This document shows, piece after piece, positions 24,412 to 34,217 of a DNA stretch of 64,000 bases. Every line of letters starts with the position of its first letter. Within the stretch, counting starts at the first letter, position 1. The translations under genes were made by a program, and so were the position numbers. Origin of the DNA: G965226155 sp965226155 (GTDB lineage Bacteria; Pseudomonadota; Gammaproteobacteria; Eutrophobiales; Eutrophobiaceae); contig OZ245331.1 of NCBI GenBank assembly GCA_965226155.1, positions 1,922,001 through 1,986,000 on the forward strand, read 5' to 3'. Below the pieces are notes generated by a model. The model did no database searches and was not told the origin of the DNA. It saw only the letters and a list, made by a program, of their open reading frames with translations.

Positions 24412-27400
24412 TCATAACTGACGACAGTACCCTGGATTTGTGTTATTTAATTCCAGGGTTCCGCGAATATAAATAAAATCTCTGGGTCCGTTAAAGATTC
24501 CAAACGTGGTCCGACCCGTCGGATTATCGTCAAAAGGGCCATCCTCCATCCCATCGTCATCGTCCCAATCATATTGCAGCCAGGGATCATCTGACCCAAC
24601 TACATCCAAGACCACTTCAATATCGACATAACCGATATCAGGCGCGGCATCACCATCATCCGTGCACTAAATACCATTGAGCCAATACCTGAAGATATAC
24701 TCGGTCCTACTGCTGGTGTTATCGAGGTAGTCCCATCTGTAATTACCATAGCCGTATTACCGGGTTGTGGCACACCACCTCCTGTATCGGGATTACTCAA
24801 GCTGATGCCTGTTGCTAGAGTTTCAATTACCGTACATGAATCATCGGTATTGATAATGAAAGAAGTCCCGTTCCAATACTCGGTTGACAATGGCGTAGTT
24901 AGATCTAGTAATTCGGATCCCGCCGCATTTTGAATTGCAAGTCTACCCCACCGTTGTTCCGGGTTAGTAAAATTTATTGGGTTAATCGTATGTGTCCCGG
25001 TTGCACCGTCGGAGTCCGTCACGGTTAAATCTAGCCTCAAGTCACCGTTAAATGGAGGCTGTAAACTGGTGGGGGATGGATCCTTGGTATAGGCAAACGG
25101 ACCGGTTAAATCAAATTGTTGCTGACCATTCGTGCCCGTACTTCCGCTATTGGGGCTGTAATCCGCCAACACGGAATCGAGACTGATGTCTGTGGGAACA
25201 GCCAGATCGGTATAATTCATATTCACACCAGTGCTGAAATCCAATAACCACCAATTATCCCCACCCGATCCAGTAAAGTCTTCATAATTACTCAATATAG
25301 TCGTTCCGTCCGTGGCCGTTGCACGGGCGGTAATCTGAGGTGCAGTTACAAAATCAAACGGCTGATCGACATAGGTAAAAATACCACAAGCAGGTCCTAA
25401 TTCCGGGGTATTGGCGGTAAAGGTAAAGTTATCAGCGCCGAATCGGCCCACATAGCTTGTTTTTCCTCTAATATTTGCGCTTACTCCACCTATGCCTAAA
25501 TAATCTCCATCTGCCACCAGGCCAGTAATTTCTATTATGCCGACCTCGTCATATTGTGCACTGGCTGTACTGCCGCTGCCGAGGGATATTGTGGTAATGG
25601 TTGTACCACCGGTTAGCCCTGGATCATTGCCACCGCCAGGTTGATCCAGCAGTGCGGTCAATACCGTATCTTCGTCAGTACTTTCGTCTACTCCTTCCTG
25701 ACCAAAATTGAGTGTTGCGGCATTATTAGTTAAATCAGCATTATTAGTGGGATCCGTATCCCCGGTTTCATGGCCATCGGGTATGCCATCATTAGGTGTC
25801 CCACTTGGCGCACCATCATCATCTCCACTCTCCCATACGACTGCCCTGAAGGTAGCGGTAAACGCCGTACCAGCTGAAACAAAACCGGCACCACGGGGAC
25901 CTGTCGCACCCGGGTTCCCTGTCACCTGTACATCGAAACCAAATGGTCTCACCACAAACAGGGCAGAGGTACTCAGAATAGTGACCGCCGTTGTTGGTGG
26001 TGTGGCTGATGGGTCTGCGGCGATTACCTTACGTGCTAATAGACTGAGTTCTCCAGCATCATCATAGTCAAACGAGAATTCAGCGATACCCGCCGGGCTA
26101 AAATCCATATTGACCGTGGTGTAGTTAGGCGGAACGCCGGAGTTAACATCCATAATCGTCGTTGGTGTGCCGGCAATATCAATATCAACACCGTTGGTAA
26201 TCTGGCAGATGCTGGGCTTATCACATTGATAGGCTAACTCTATCGGTATCGCCAGCCCAGTTAACGCGGCTTCGCATTCCAGCGTTGTGGTATTGGTTTG
26301 CACCGACCGCAATTGCAGGGTCTGTTCACCCGGTGCGACATCAGATGGCTTGGCGGCAATCTGGGTACCGATATCATTATCCAGTGTGTCTAGAAATCGA
26401 AATACCGCCAGCACGAATTCCACGGTGGGATCTTCTGTTGCTTCGCTATCGGTGACAGTTCCGTCGTCGACATCGACCCCGAATTCCGCATTGGGATAAC
26501 TTAAAAATAAGGGAACTGAGGTTTCCGTACCATCGAATGTGTATTGCGCCTGGTTAAGGCCTGGGCCTGCGACTAATGATCCATTACCCCCTGCTCCCTC
26601 TAACCAGGTCACATCTACGGATACAGCAACATTTGCTGTAACAGTTATGGTTGTGCCATCTTCAGGTCTGACTAATCGAGTATGGTCAGTTTGATCATAG
26701 TGAGATTCAATATCTACTTGCAAGGCCTCACATGTCACTGCGGGTGTTACAGGGAAATCAATGGCATAGTGATCGATGCAATTATGTGTTGCCGATAAAA
26801 TCGGCTGCAACCTGAGATGCAGTAATAACACCATTATAAATTTTAAATTCATCAATAAAACCGTTGGCTGAATTACTGGCCCACTGATCACCACCAATAC
26901 CGGTCGTTCTGTTATCACTAATATACAAATCATTAAGGGTGCCTACAGTGCCATTGGTATTGGTGTTATCAGTCGCTTGTGATGTCCCGTTTACATAAAT
27001 TTCAAGAAAATCGTTGGGCAGATCCCAGGTTACAGCAATGTGTACCCAGGTATTTGCTCCGAATCCTAAATTACCGGTCTGCGCCTTCAAATCAGTATCA
27101 GCCGTATCTTCGGCTTTGAATTTTAGTTTGCCAGTACCTTGCCTGCGTTTGACCAAAAAGAATTGTTTATCTGCACCATCGTTACCAAGATCATTGGATG
27201 CATCGAATATAATTCGGTCCGTCGCATCCCAGGATTCATTGCTGTTATACCAGAATGTAATAGAACCCTGATTACCGGGCGTAAAATTAGTGTCTACCGC
27301 ATCGATAGTGTCAGCGCTATTATTAGGAATATCGCCATAGCCACAGGTCCCGGGATTACCACTGATTACCGGATTATCAGTAGGATCAGCCGGTACCGCA

Positions 27401-28915
27401 CCATCCACAGGATCGCCATCATTATTATTGCCACTGTTGTCTGCCACCGATCCGACTCCAGCCCAGGTGTTTTCCATCCATAGGGTAATAAACTACTGGC
27501 ACTGGCGGAATTAACGGCTGCAAGGCAAGCAGGTGAGCAACACCAGTATCGGTATTTCCTCCCACCGTTGCTGTTTTACTCCCAGTAGAGCCTGCAGTTG
27601 GTTGTAAAATATCACTCATCTGCAGCGATATGCCCTCACTATCTGAGGGCGTACGAGAGCTGATATTAATTTGCTCCGTCATACCGGAAGGTGGCGTGGG
27701 ATTCCAGCTTTCAGAGGAAGTAAAACTATGCGCACTGACGACCATGGCATTAGCAACAGTTGTGACTACGGCATTCGCAGTGTGGCTGGTGCTAGTTGCT
27801 GTTTCATTTCCGCCCAGGACGTCAATCGCTGAACTGGTATCAACACCACGGTAATTTACAATCCCTACAGTAGCATCCGTTACATTTGCACCCAATGTCC
27901 AGGTATAACTCCCCGCTTCTGTTCCATCGACTATGCGAGATAAGATCAGTTGAGCGCTACGGGTATCGGTATGATCTATTCGATTTTCCAATGTCCAATC
28001 CGATGTGAGGGTTTCTGTAACAGTGTCCGTTGAAGTCACTGCAATAGTCGCTATCATGACATCGCCTACTACCAACCCAGCAGGAACCGTGACCGTGATA
28101 CTACCCGCACTTGTGGTGGTTCCAGGTTTTAGTGCATAGATAAAATCAATATTCTCATCACTACCACCTCCTGACAGATCCCATCCCGTGACACTTTTAT
28201 TACCGATAGTGGTTTGTAACTGATAAAACAATCCATGACCATAATCATCATTTACGTTTCTTTTATCATCAAAAGATTGGGAGTAACCCCCCTCTGATAT
28301 ATCCCTGTTATCATTTATATAGGTCGATATAACAACCATATCAGTCGCCACAGTCGTAGTGACGGTGCCAGTTGTTATATTGCCAGAATTCGATTGAGTA
28401 ACATTGGTATCTCCAGTCATGTATGGAATCGGTAAGGGCTCGATGGGATCGGCTGTATCCACCCCACTAAAGCGAACAACACGTGCCCCGGTCGAACCAC
28501 ATGATCCGGTCGTAGTGAAGGTCACTGCATCTGTTCCAGTAGCAATTCGATAATAAAGAAAGGACTTAAGTGCGTTACCGGCATAGGTACTGACACCAAA
28601 TTGGGTCCAACCTGCAGGTGTGGCAATATTGGTCCCAGTATCGCGGGCTGCTATGGTTGCTATGGTTGCTATCAAGATATCGTCCACTGATCCCGCAGGA
28701 ATCGCTGGTATTAAGTTACCACAAATTTGAATCTCGGCACGAGCACCTGCACCAACGTGCGTGATAGTGTTTAATGTACTAGTGGCTGTGACTGTACTGG
28801 AAGAAGTGTTTTCTGTGGTAATGGCGGCATGACCACTACCTATACTGATCAGGAAAAATGCTAGAATTCCCTGAATTTGCGCGAATAAAATGTTTTTTCC
28901 AGTGTTTAAATTCAT
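24412..28915 (-). pseudogene. MshQ-like (LamG and DUF6701) large surface protein, frameshifted
   Basis: The pieces align end to end on one strand. A signal peptide and repeated beta-domains (27425-28915; two copies of a module ending GVDTADPIEP / GVDTSSAIDV) are followed by a LamG/concanavalin-like domain (26782-27477; GSITFWYNSNESWDATDRII). Then comes a long DUF6701 region (24600-26933), and finally the diagnostic end DPWLQYDWDDDD, NPTGRTTFGIF (24412-24615). DUF6701 with LamG is the architecture of MshQ, encoded with MSHA pili, though no pilus genes are here. Three frame changes are seen: a 4-bp ATGG duplication at 27474-27481, one near 26780-26800 and one near 24660-24670. The loss of pilus partners and three lesions argue for decay. 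Confidence 0.85.
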
Positions 28916-29056
28916 CTTCTCTCTTGTAATATAGAATTACGACTTATCGAAAATTGTACAACAAACCTGTGTGTTACACATAAAACGAATAAATCTTACA
29001 TATTGTTCATTCTAAACTGTGATATTCATCACATCACAGCGTCATTGATTAATTTT

Positions 29057-29464
29057 TTAAAAATTTTCACGCTGATAGATAATGGGTGATTCGTCATCAC
29101 GACTGAATTGTTGTTCGTCAAACTGTTGTTCCGGAACCGGGTTCTGGTTCTCAGAAATAGTTTCAGAATCGCCATTATCGTCAGTTGCTATATTAATCAT
29201 TGTTTCCTGTTCAGTATTTTCATCTTCATTAAATAAAGTTTCGCTAACCATCCACGCCGCTGAAGCCATACCGGCTGATAACACTAGAACGATCCACCAG
29301 GGAGTTTTGTTCACCCCCGGCCTAGCTTTGACAGAAGGAAGCCTTCGAATAAGTCGTTCTTCCAATCGGTAGATATGGGCCATTTCTGGCCCTGGCGATG
29401 TTTCAAAGGCCTCTTTGATAACATCTTCTAAGCGTTCATCACTGGGTAGTGGATAATTATTCAT
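29057..29464 (-). CDS. Single-span membrane protein with acidic periplasmic tail
   Basis: A protein of 135 residues with a soluble N-terminus (about 50 residues), one transmembrane helix (WWIVLVLSAGMASAAWMVS) and an Asp/Glu/Asn/Gln-rich tail. The topology is that of small anti-sigma-like or regulatory membrane proteins, but no sigma factor gene is adjacent, and I cannot assign a family. The start follows GGAGGATCTC on the complement, a good site. It lies 141 bp upstream of the MshQ-like gene. Confidence 0.65.
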   Translation of the reverse strand: MNNYPLPSDERLEDVIKEAFETSPGPEMAHIYRLEERLIRRLPSVKARPGVNKTPWWIVLVLSAGMASAAWMVSETLFNEDENTEQETMINIATDDNGDSETISENQNPVPEQQFDEQQFSRDDESPIIYQRENF

Positions 29465-29673
29465 CGAGATCCTCCTGCCAGCGCAACGTTCTTGCGTTAG
29501 TCACCAATGTGTTCATATTCTCCTAGTAGGTTATCTAATAACGAATCAAGTGCAGGTTTTGTTCACTTTTTTTGAAAATTCTCAGTATTTTTCAGTTTAT
29601 CAGGGAAATAGGTGTTTAGACGAGATTGTATCGACTGCAGATATTAAAAAAGGACCGAATGCACTATTCTTTA

Positions 29674-29696
29674 GGGAATTATATACTTGACTTGCC
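29674..29696 (+). repeat. Left terminal inverted repeat of the KilA-N-carrying IS1595 element
   Basis: Begins GGGAATTATATACTTGAC and is the exact complement of 31815-31837 over 23 bp. Confidence 0.95.
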
Positions 29697-29751
29697 AATA
29701 TAATGTGTTATTATATACTTAAATCTAATAAATCAATTGAGTATACAAGTC

Positions 29752-30672
29752 ATGTGTAAGCTTACAATCAGTTTATATGAGTTCCTAAAGAAATTCCCAA
29801 ACGAAGATAGTGCGATAGAATATTTAGAGAGTAATCGTTGGGCAAACGGCATAGAGTGTCCACATTGTAAAAGCGACAAGGTTACCAGGCAAAAGCAAAA
29901 ACAATATATAAGATGCCGACAGTGCCGCAAGGTGTTTACTGTTCGCACAAATACGATTTTCGAGCGCTCTCATATATCTTTGGATAAGTGGCTGTATGCG
30001 ATGTATGCGCAGACAACAGCGCGCAAGGGCGTATCATCTGTTCAGATATCAAAAGAACTTGGGATAACTCAAAAGTCAGCTTGGTTCATGCTACATAGAA
30101 TCAGGGAAGCATGCAGTAGCGGTGATGAGTTACTAAGAGGTGTTGTGGAAGTGGATGAAACTTATATGGGTGGGAAGGAAGACAATAAACATTCTAAGAA
30201 AAAACTGAAAGCTGGTCGTGGGCCAGTAGGGAAAAAGGCTGTACTAGGCATGCGTGAACGCGGTGGACGGGTCAAGGCCATGCCGATCGAAAAGGCAGAT
30301 GCTGTTACACTGAAAGGTGCTATCCATAAGCACGTAGAGTCAGGCTCTACAATCTTTACGGATGATCACAGGGGATACGTTGGTCTAGGTGGGCTTCTAT
30401 ACAGCCACGGTTCCGTCAAGCATTCTGCTAAAGAGTATATCAATGGCATGATTCATACTAACGGCATTGAGTCAGTATGGGCATTGCTTAAGAGAGGTTA
30501 CACAGGCGTTTACCATCAAATGAGTTTCAAACATCTGGCTCGTTATGTAGATGAGTTTACCTTCAGGCTTAACGAAGGCAACGCGAAAACTCATACAATG
30601 AGTCGTATATCAGCTTTATGCAGCAAGGTAGTTGGCAAGAGGATTACTTATAAAGAGCTAATATGCCAATAG
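29752..30672 (+). CDS. IS1595-family (ISXO2-like) transposase, intact
   Basis: Start set at the ATG of MCKLTISLYEF; the five preceding codons from a TTG are unlikely. The 306-residue product has an N-terminal zinc ribbon (CPHCKSD ... CRQCRKVF), a helix-turn-helix (VSSVQISKELGITQKSAWFM) and the ISXO2-like catalytic domain: EVDETYMGG (first Asp, about residue 135), STIFTDDHRGY (second Asp pair, about 204-205) and HTNGIESVWALLKRG (third region). No lesion is visible. It would mobilise the whole cargo element. Confidence 0.95.
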   Translation: MCKLTISLYEFLKKFPNEDSAIEYLESNRWANGIECPHCKSDKVTRQKQKQYIRCRQCRKVFTVRTNTIFERSHISLDKWLYAMYAQTTARKGVSSVQISKELGITQKSAWFMLHRIREACSSGDELLRGVVEVDETYMGGKEDNKHSKKKLKAGRGPVGKKAVLGMRERGGRVKAMPIEKADAVTLKGAIHKHVESGSTIFTDDHRGYVGLGGLLYSHGSVKHSAKEYINGMIHTNGIESVWALLKRGYTGVYHQMSFKHLARYVDEFTFRLNEGNAKTHTMSRISALCSKVVGKRITYKELICQ

Positions 30673-31496
30673 ATGATAAAGCGTTGACGTCTGTAACAAG
30701 CAAGGTTCTGGCGTACAACCCGAACAATAAGTCGTTGTTCTCCGATCAAGGTACCCTGTTTATTGAGCATCAAGTAGCTGGGGAGGTTGTCGCACAGCGC
30801 CCGCGAGACGGATATATCAATGCAACTGCGCTGTGCAAGGTCAGTGGGAAACAGTGGAATGATTATTGGCGTCTTAAATCAACCCTAGAATTTTCCAGAG
30901 AGTTATCCACCGAAACGGGAATTCCCGTTTCGGAACTAATTCAATCAGTTAGGGGCGGATACCCTGACATACAGGGGACTTGGGCACACCCTCAAGTTGC
31001 CATTCATTTGGCACAGTGGTTGTCACCTAAGTTTGCAGTAAAGGTATCAAAATGGATATTTGATTGGATGAATGGGCGAGTAACGGATTATATGCCTGTA
31101 CATGTAAAACGTTACCTAATCAATCGCCGAAAAGTCCCGCATACTCACTTTTCAATGCTCAACGAAATTTACCTCAACCTGTTGGCTCCACTTGAAGATC
31201 AAGGTTTTGCCTTGCCAGACAAGATGATGCCGGATATATCCACAGGAATGATGTTTTCTAGCTTCCTTAAAAAGAAGGGTATATCCCCGGATAAATTTCC
31301 AAAGTATGAACATGAATTTATCGGCGGGAATAGGCAGACTGTTTTCGCTCGCCTTTACCCGATTGAACACTTAGCAGATTTCAGAACGTACTTCAACGAA
31401 AAATGGTTGCCTAAACAAGCTAAAATTTACTTCAAGAAAAGAGCGCCTAAGGCGTTAGAATACTTGCCTTTAATACTGCCATTACCCTCGCCGTAA
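30663..31496 (+). CDS. KilA-N domain protein, cargo of the IS1595 element
   Basis: A 277-residue protein with a KilA-N DNA-binding domain at about residues 45-145: DGYINATALCKVSGKQWNDY, then SVRGGYPDIQGTWAHP, QVAIHLAQWLSPKFAVKVS. KilA-N occurs in phage, poxvirus and bacterial proteins, often as a regulator or antirepressor. The C-terminal 130 residues (KKKGISPDKFPKYEHEF ... YPIEHLADFRTYFNEKWL) resemble the P63C-type extension that often follows KilA-N. The start overlaps the transposase end by 10 bp, so it is translated with it. Its role in the element, for example control of transposition or selfish stability, is open. Confidence 0.85.
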   Translation: MPIDDKALTSVTSKVLAYNPNNKSLFSDQGTLFIEHQVAGEVVAQRPRDGYINATALCKVSGKQWNDYWRLKSTLEFSRELSTETGIPVSELIQSVRGGYPDIQGTWAHPQVAIHLAQWLSPKFAVKVSKWIFDWMNGRVTDYMPVHVKRYLINRRKVPHTHFSMLNEIYLNLLAPLEDQGFALPDKMMPDISTGMMFSSFLKKKGISPDKFPKYEHEFIGGNRQTVFARLYPIEHLADFRTYFNEKWLPKQAKIYFKKRAPKALEYLPLILPLPSP

Positions 31497-31518
31497 TAAG
31501 GGGGAAAGGGGCTTCATA

Positions 31519-31794
31519 ATGAGAGCAATTTCTATAACTATATTATTGTTTATAATGCCAGCCTTTAGTTATGCTGATATGGATGAGTGGTGGAGCGGAC
31601 ACGTCTATCCATTCAAAAATAATCTTGCCTACGACGTACCAATAGGCATATTTACTTCTCTCAGGGATTGCAGGGTAGCAGCACAGCACATGATCCGGCT
31701 GTTTGAGTGGGAAGACTCAACTTATGAGTGCGGAATGAATTGCAGATGGGATGAGGAGTTAGAAATCAATATCTGTAAGAAAACCCTGCAATAA
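31519..31794 (+). CDS. Small secreted cysteine-containing protein, cargo of the IS1595 element
   Basis: Ninety-one residues with a signal peptide (MRAISITILLFIMPAFSYA, cleaved before DMDEWW). The mature part of about 72 residues has four Cys (RDCRVAA, YECGMNC, NICKK) that could form two disulfides. AAGGGGGAAAGGGG upstream provides a ribosome site. No family recognised. Its position 22 bp after the KilA-N gene and inside the right end makes it part of the cargo. Confidence 0.65.
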   Translation: MRAISITILLFIMPAFSYADMDEWWSGHVYPFKNNLAYDVPIGIFTSLRDCRVAAQHMIRLFEWEDSTYECGMNCRWDEELEINICKKTLQ

Positions 31795-31814
31795 CGAATT
31801 AGTCCCCAAACCTC

Positions 31815-31837
31815 GGCAAGTCAAGTATATAATTCCC
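31815..31837 (-). repeat. Right terminal inverted repeat of the KilA-N-carrying IS1595 element
   Basis: Exact complement of the left end over 23 bp, followed at once by the second ATTCTTTA target copy. Confidence 0.95.
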
Positions 31838-31872
31838 ATTCTTTAGACAAGCTAACGAATTGGAGCAAGAAA

Positions 31873-32211
31873 ATGACAGAATTAATAAAAGAAAAATGTG
31901 AGGCATGCCGCAAGGGTGCTCCTCAAGTGACTGATGAAGAAATAAAGGAGTTATCGGTCCAGATCCCCGAATGGAATATCATTGAAGTAGACGGTGTCAA
32001 GCAGCTGACGCGCAAATTCAATTTCGAAAATTTTATTGATGCCTTAAAGTTTACTAATAGTGTAGGGGAAATCGCCGAAAGTGAAGCCCATCATCCCGCG
32101 ATTTTAACTGAGTGGGGTGGTGTCGAAGTGACCTGGTGGACACATAAAATAAAAGGCCTACATAGAAACGATTTTATAATGGCTGCTAAAACAGATACTT
32201 CTTCTATCTAG
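31873..32211 (+). CDS. phhB: 4a-hydroxytetrahydrobiopterin dehydratase (PCD/DCoH)
   Basis: Dehydrates 4a-hydroxytetrahydropterin made by aromatic amino acid hydroxylases, recycling the cofactor. At 112 residues, it has the family signature: WNIIEVDGVKQLTRKFNF near the start, the AESEAHHPAILTEWGGVEVTWWTHKIKGLHRNDF block with the catalytic His-His pair, and the usual length. GGAGCAAG lies upstream of the ATG. No hydroxylase gene is next to it in the window. The IS1595 element ends 35 bp upstream, with only 27 bp between the target duplication and the ATG. The native promoter has therefore been separated from it, and expression now depends on what the IS end provides. Confidence 0.93.
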   Translation: MTELIKEKCEACRKGAPQVTDEEIKELSVQIPEWNIIEVDGVKQLTRKFNFENFIDALKFTNSVGEIAESEAHHPAILTEWGGVEVTWWTHKIKGLHRNDFIMAAKTDTSSI

Positions 32212-32239
32212 GGTTACATCATGCACACGGTATGGATCT

Positions 32240-32707
32240 TCATCCGCCATATTGATCTGACGCGACACTGCTTGGGTCGGGTGGTAAATTGAGGAACTCC
32301 TGCGGATACAGACTAGCAACGTACATAATAATATCGCGGATCGATACAATACCGAGTACGTGGTTGTCTGAATCAACGATAGGAAGATGGCGAAACTTGC
32401 AAGTGATCATTATCGCCAGTGCTTCATAGATATAATGGGATACTTTGATCGTTTTAATATTTTTGATCATAATTTTATCGACTGGGATGTCGTGCCAATC
32501 TTGGGTACTGTGATCGAGTTCTGCTATGAGGTCACGTTCGGTAAAAATGCCTATGATCTTTCCCGCGTTATCTTCAATAATAGCAGCACCCCGTTGACCT
32601 TCCTTCATAGCCATTACTACTACTAGGAGTGGTGTTTTTGGCTTAACCCGGACGGGTTCCCGGCTATTGATGTTCTCAATTAATGTGTTGGGTATTTTCC
32701 CGGACAT
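32240..32707 (-). CDS. CBS-domain protein, second of a tandem pair
   Basis: A protein of 155 residues made almost wholly of two CBS motifs (about 8-70 and 78-145): REPVRVKPKTPLLVVVMAM, GIFTERDLIAELDH, then ALAIMITCKFRHLPIVD, GIVSIRDIIMYV. CBS pairs bind adenosyl nucleotides and regulate partner proteins. GGAGGTGG precedes the ATG, overlapping the end of the upstream CBS gene, so the two are co-translated. The partner enzyme or transporter is not in the window. Confidence 0.88.
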   Translation of the reverse strand: MSGKIPNTLIENINSREPVRVKPKTPLLVVVMAMKEGQRGAAIIEDNAGKIIGIFTERDLIAELDHSTQDWHDIPVDKIMIKNIKTIKVSHYIYEALAIMITCKFRHLPIVDSDNHVLGIVSIRDIIMYVASLYPQEFLNLPPDPSSVASDQYGG

Positions 32708-32710
32708 CGT

Positions 32711-33172
32711 TTAGCCACCTCCGGTATCTGTCATTTCATCAACAATATCTTTGTCGACTTCGGCCTCTTCGACTTCGGCCAGTATTTCTGATACATGTGA
32801 CATAACATCCCAGATTGTAACAACAGCAGGTGGGCTACCTTCGTCGATTACGGGAATGTTACGAAACCCATACCTGGCCATACGCTCAACAGCAAAGGAT
32901 ATATAATCAGTTTGCTTTAAGGTATCAGGTTCCAGGGTCATGACATCTCGTAGGGGTGTCTCATTTGGCAACAAGCGTTCACTAGCGACCCGGTTTAGGA
33001 AATCACGTATAGTGAAAATCCCGACTATCGCCTCATTCTCCATCACCAGTATATAATCGTGACGATCATTGTTCATCGTAGCGATAGCATCCATAACAGT
33101 CGCATCAGCGCTAATCGTGGTTGCGGTCTTGCCAGTCAGGAACTCTGATATATTTTTATTTATGTGCTGCAT
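32711..33172 (-). CDS. CBS-domain protein, first of a tandem pair
   Basis: Start set at MQHINKN (33172) because GGAGGTGGG stands directly upstream; the longer frame to 33268 lacks a site. Two CBS motifs are visible: TTISADATVMDAIATM with GIFTIRDFLNRV, and DTLKQTDYISFAVERM with NIPVIDEG. An acidic tail (EVEEAEVDKDIVDEM) follows. Ends 3 bp before the next CBS gene. The pair is likely to bind a nucleotide as a heterodimer or as separate sensors (inference). Confidence 0.88.
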   Translation of the reverse strand: MQHINKNISEFLTGKTATTISADATVMDAIATMNNDRHDYILVMENEAIVGIFTIRDFLNRVASERLLPNETPLRDVMTLEPDTLKQTDYISFAVERMARYGFRNIPVIDEGSPPAVVTIWDVMSHVSEILAEVEEAEVDKDIVDEMTDTGGG

Positions 33173-33493
33173 CCCACCTCCAACATCTGATTTGATATGT
33201 GGGTCTAGAGTAACCTTGTAATTATTTATTCTACACCAATATATAGCGTCAGTATCGATTGATTTCAAAAAACAGGACTTGTTTTTAAGTTAAATGCGGA
33301 CTAAATGATATTAGTTAGCGCCATCAAAAATTAATCTAAACTTAATCTACGGGGTCTAGACTACATTTTGCTGTTTACACTAAAATAAAAAAACGAAAAA
33401 TAAATGCCGTTACATGCAACTATTTGGTGAGCTAAAGATTTATATTAAAAATCGCTAACAGATAGGATGATGTTATCGGCTTATACCTAATGG
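33173..33493. other. Intergenic stretch
   Basis: About 320 AT-rich bp between two minus-strand genes. It should contain the promoter of the CBS pair (around 33180-33290). No gene or clear terminator seen. Confidence 0.4.
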
Positions 33494-34057
33494 CTAATCA
33501 GGTTCTGCGAGTAAAGCCTTAATTGTTTTTTCTATATTGACGGCTCTTTCATCACCGTCGTGGGTCTCGCCGTAAAATACAGCACGGATGTCGCCTTTTT
33601 TATCAATAATATAATATGCTGGCCAGTAACGGTTACCCAGTGCCCGCCAGTAGGAGAAGTCGTTGTCAATCATGACTGGGTGATCAAGCTTGAACTCCTT
33701 CATCTTGGTAGCCACGTTTTTCTTGTTCTTTTCTCTTTCGAATTCCAGTGAGTGTACGCCGACGATCTTAAGGCCCTGCGATTCCAGCCTATGTTGCATG
33801 CCATTCAGCCAGGGGAATGAGCGGTAGCAGTTCCAGCATTCAAAGGCCCAGAAATCCACCAACACCACATTGCCGCGGAGGTCGGCTAAGGATAACGGTG
33901 AAGAATTCAGCCAATCATCTGCCTGAGTATGAGTGAATTCCGGCGCTTGAATTAGATTCTCAATTACGCCACCGGACGCCGGTCGCGTTACCTGCAGAAT
34001 TGCCACACCGGCCAGCGAAAGGATGACTATATATAAAGAGGTCTTTTTTAGCGTCAT
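33494..34057 (-). CDS. Thioredoxin-fold (TlpA/redoxin-like) membrane-anchored protein
   Basis: A 187-residue protein with an N-terminal anchor or signal (LYIVILSLAGVAILQV) and a periplasmic redoxin domain. The active site is VDFWAFECWNCYRSFPWL with Cys74-x-x-Cys77. The cis-Pro loop is RYWPAYYIIDKKG. The layout is closest to DipZ or TlpA-like reductases that reduce periplasmic disulfides or c-type haem sites. No cytochrome maturation genes are adjacent, so the substrate is unknown. Confidence 0.88.
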   Translation of the reverse strand: MTLKKTSLYIVILSLAGVAILQVTRPASGGVIENLIQAPEFTHTQADDWLNSSPLSLADLRGNVVLVDFWAFECWNCYRSFPWLNGMQHRLESQGLKIVGVHSLEFEREKNKKNVATKMKEFKLDHPVMIDNDFSYWRALGNRYWPAYYIIDKKGDIRAVFYGETHDGDERAVNIEKTIKALLAEPD

Positions 34058-34082
34058 GTCGCTTTGACATGTATTTTCGGGT

Positions 34083-34192
34083 TTTGTCCCCTATTGAGGT
34101 GATTACAAAGTCGATTTCAGGAATTAGACTTTGTAATCACCTTAATTATTTTCCAAACGTTGGAGAATTTGTGGTGATTACTAAGGGACAAA
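34083..34192. repeat. Nested palindromes upstream of a REP-associated transposase remnant
   Basis: A perfect 16-bp hairpin, AGGTGATTACAAAGTC (34097-34112) with its complement at 34127-34142 across a 14-nt loop. An outer pair, TTTGTCCC (34083-34090) and GGGACAAA (34185-34192), encloses it. GGTGATTAC recurs again at 34173-34181. This resembles REP or BIME structures that accompany TnpA_REP genes. Confidence 0.75.
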
Positions 34193-34217
34193 TTCAAAAT
34201 ACAAGGAGAGTAAACCA

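Larger units (their letters stand above)
29674..31837 (+). mobile_element. Intact IS1595-family element with KilA-N and secreted-protein cargo
   Basis: A 2164-bp unit with perfect 23-bp terminal inverted repeats (29674-29696 and 31815-31837) and an exact 8-bp target duplication, ATTCTTTA (29666-29673 and 31838-31845), the size expected for IS1595. All three genes lie on the plus strand: an intact transposase, a KilA-N protein overlapping it, and a small secreted protein. The insertion looks recent. Confidence 0.95.

Noticed and set aside
24600..26933. An independent 777-residue protein starting MICILVITERPVL
   Set aside because: Its first 40 residues are out-of-frame LamG sequence. It is the DUF6701 part of the broken MshQ-like gene.
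33173..33268. Longer start for the first CBS-domain gene
   Set aside because: The extra residues have no ribosome site and no CBS homology; GGAGGTGGG directly precedes the ATG at 33172.
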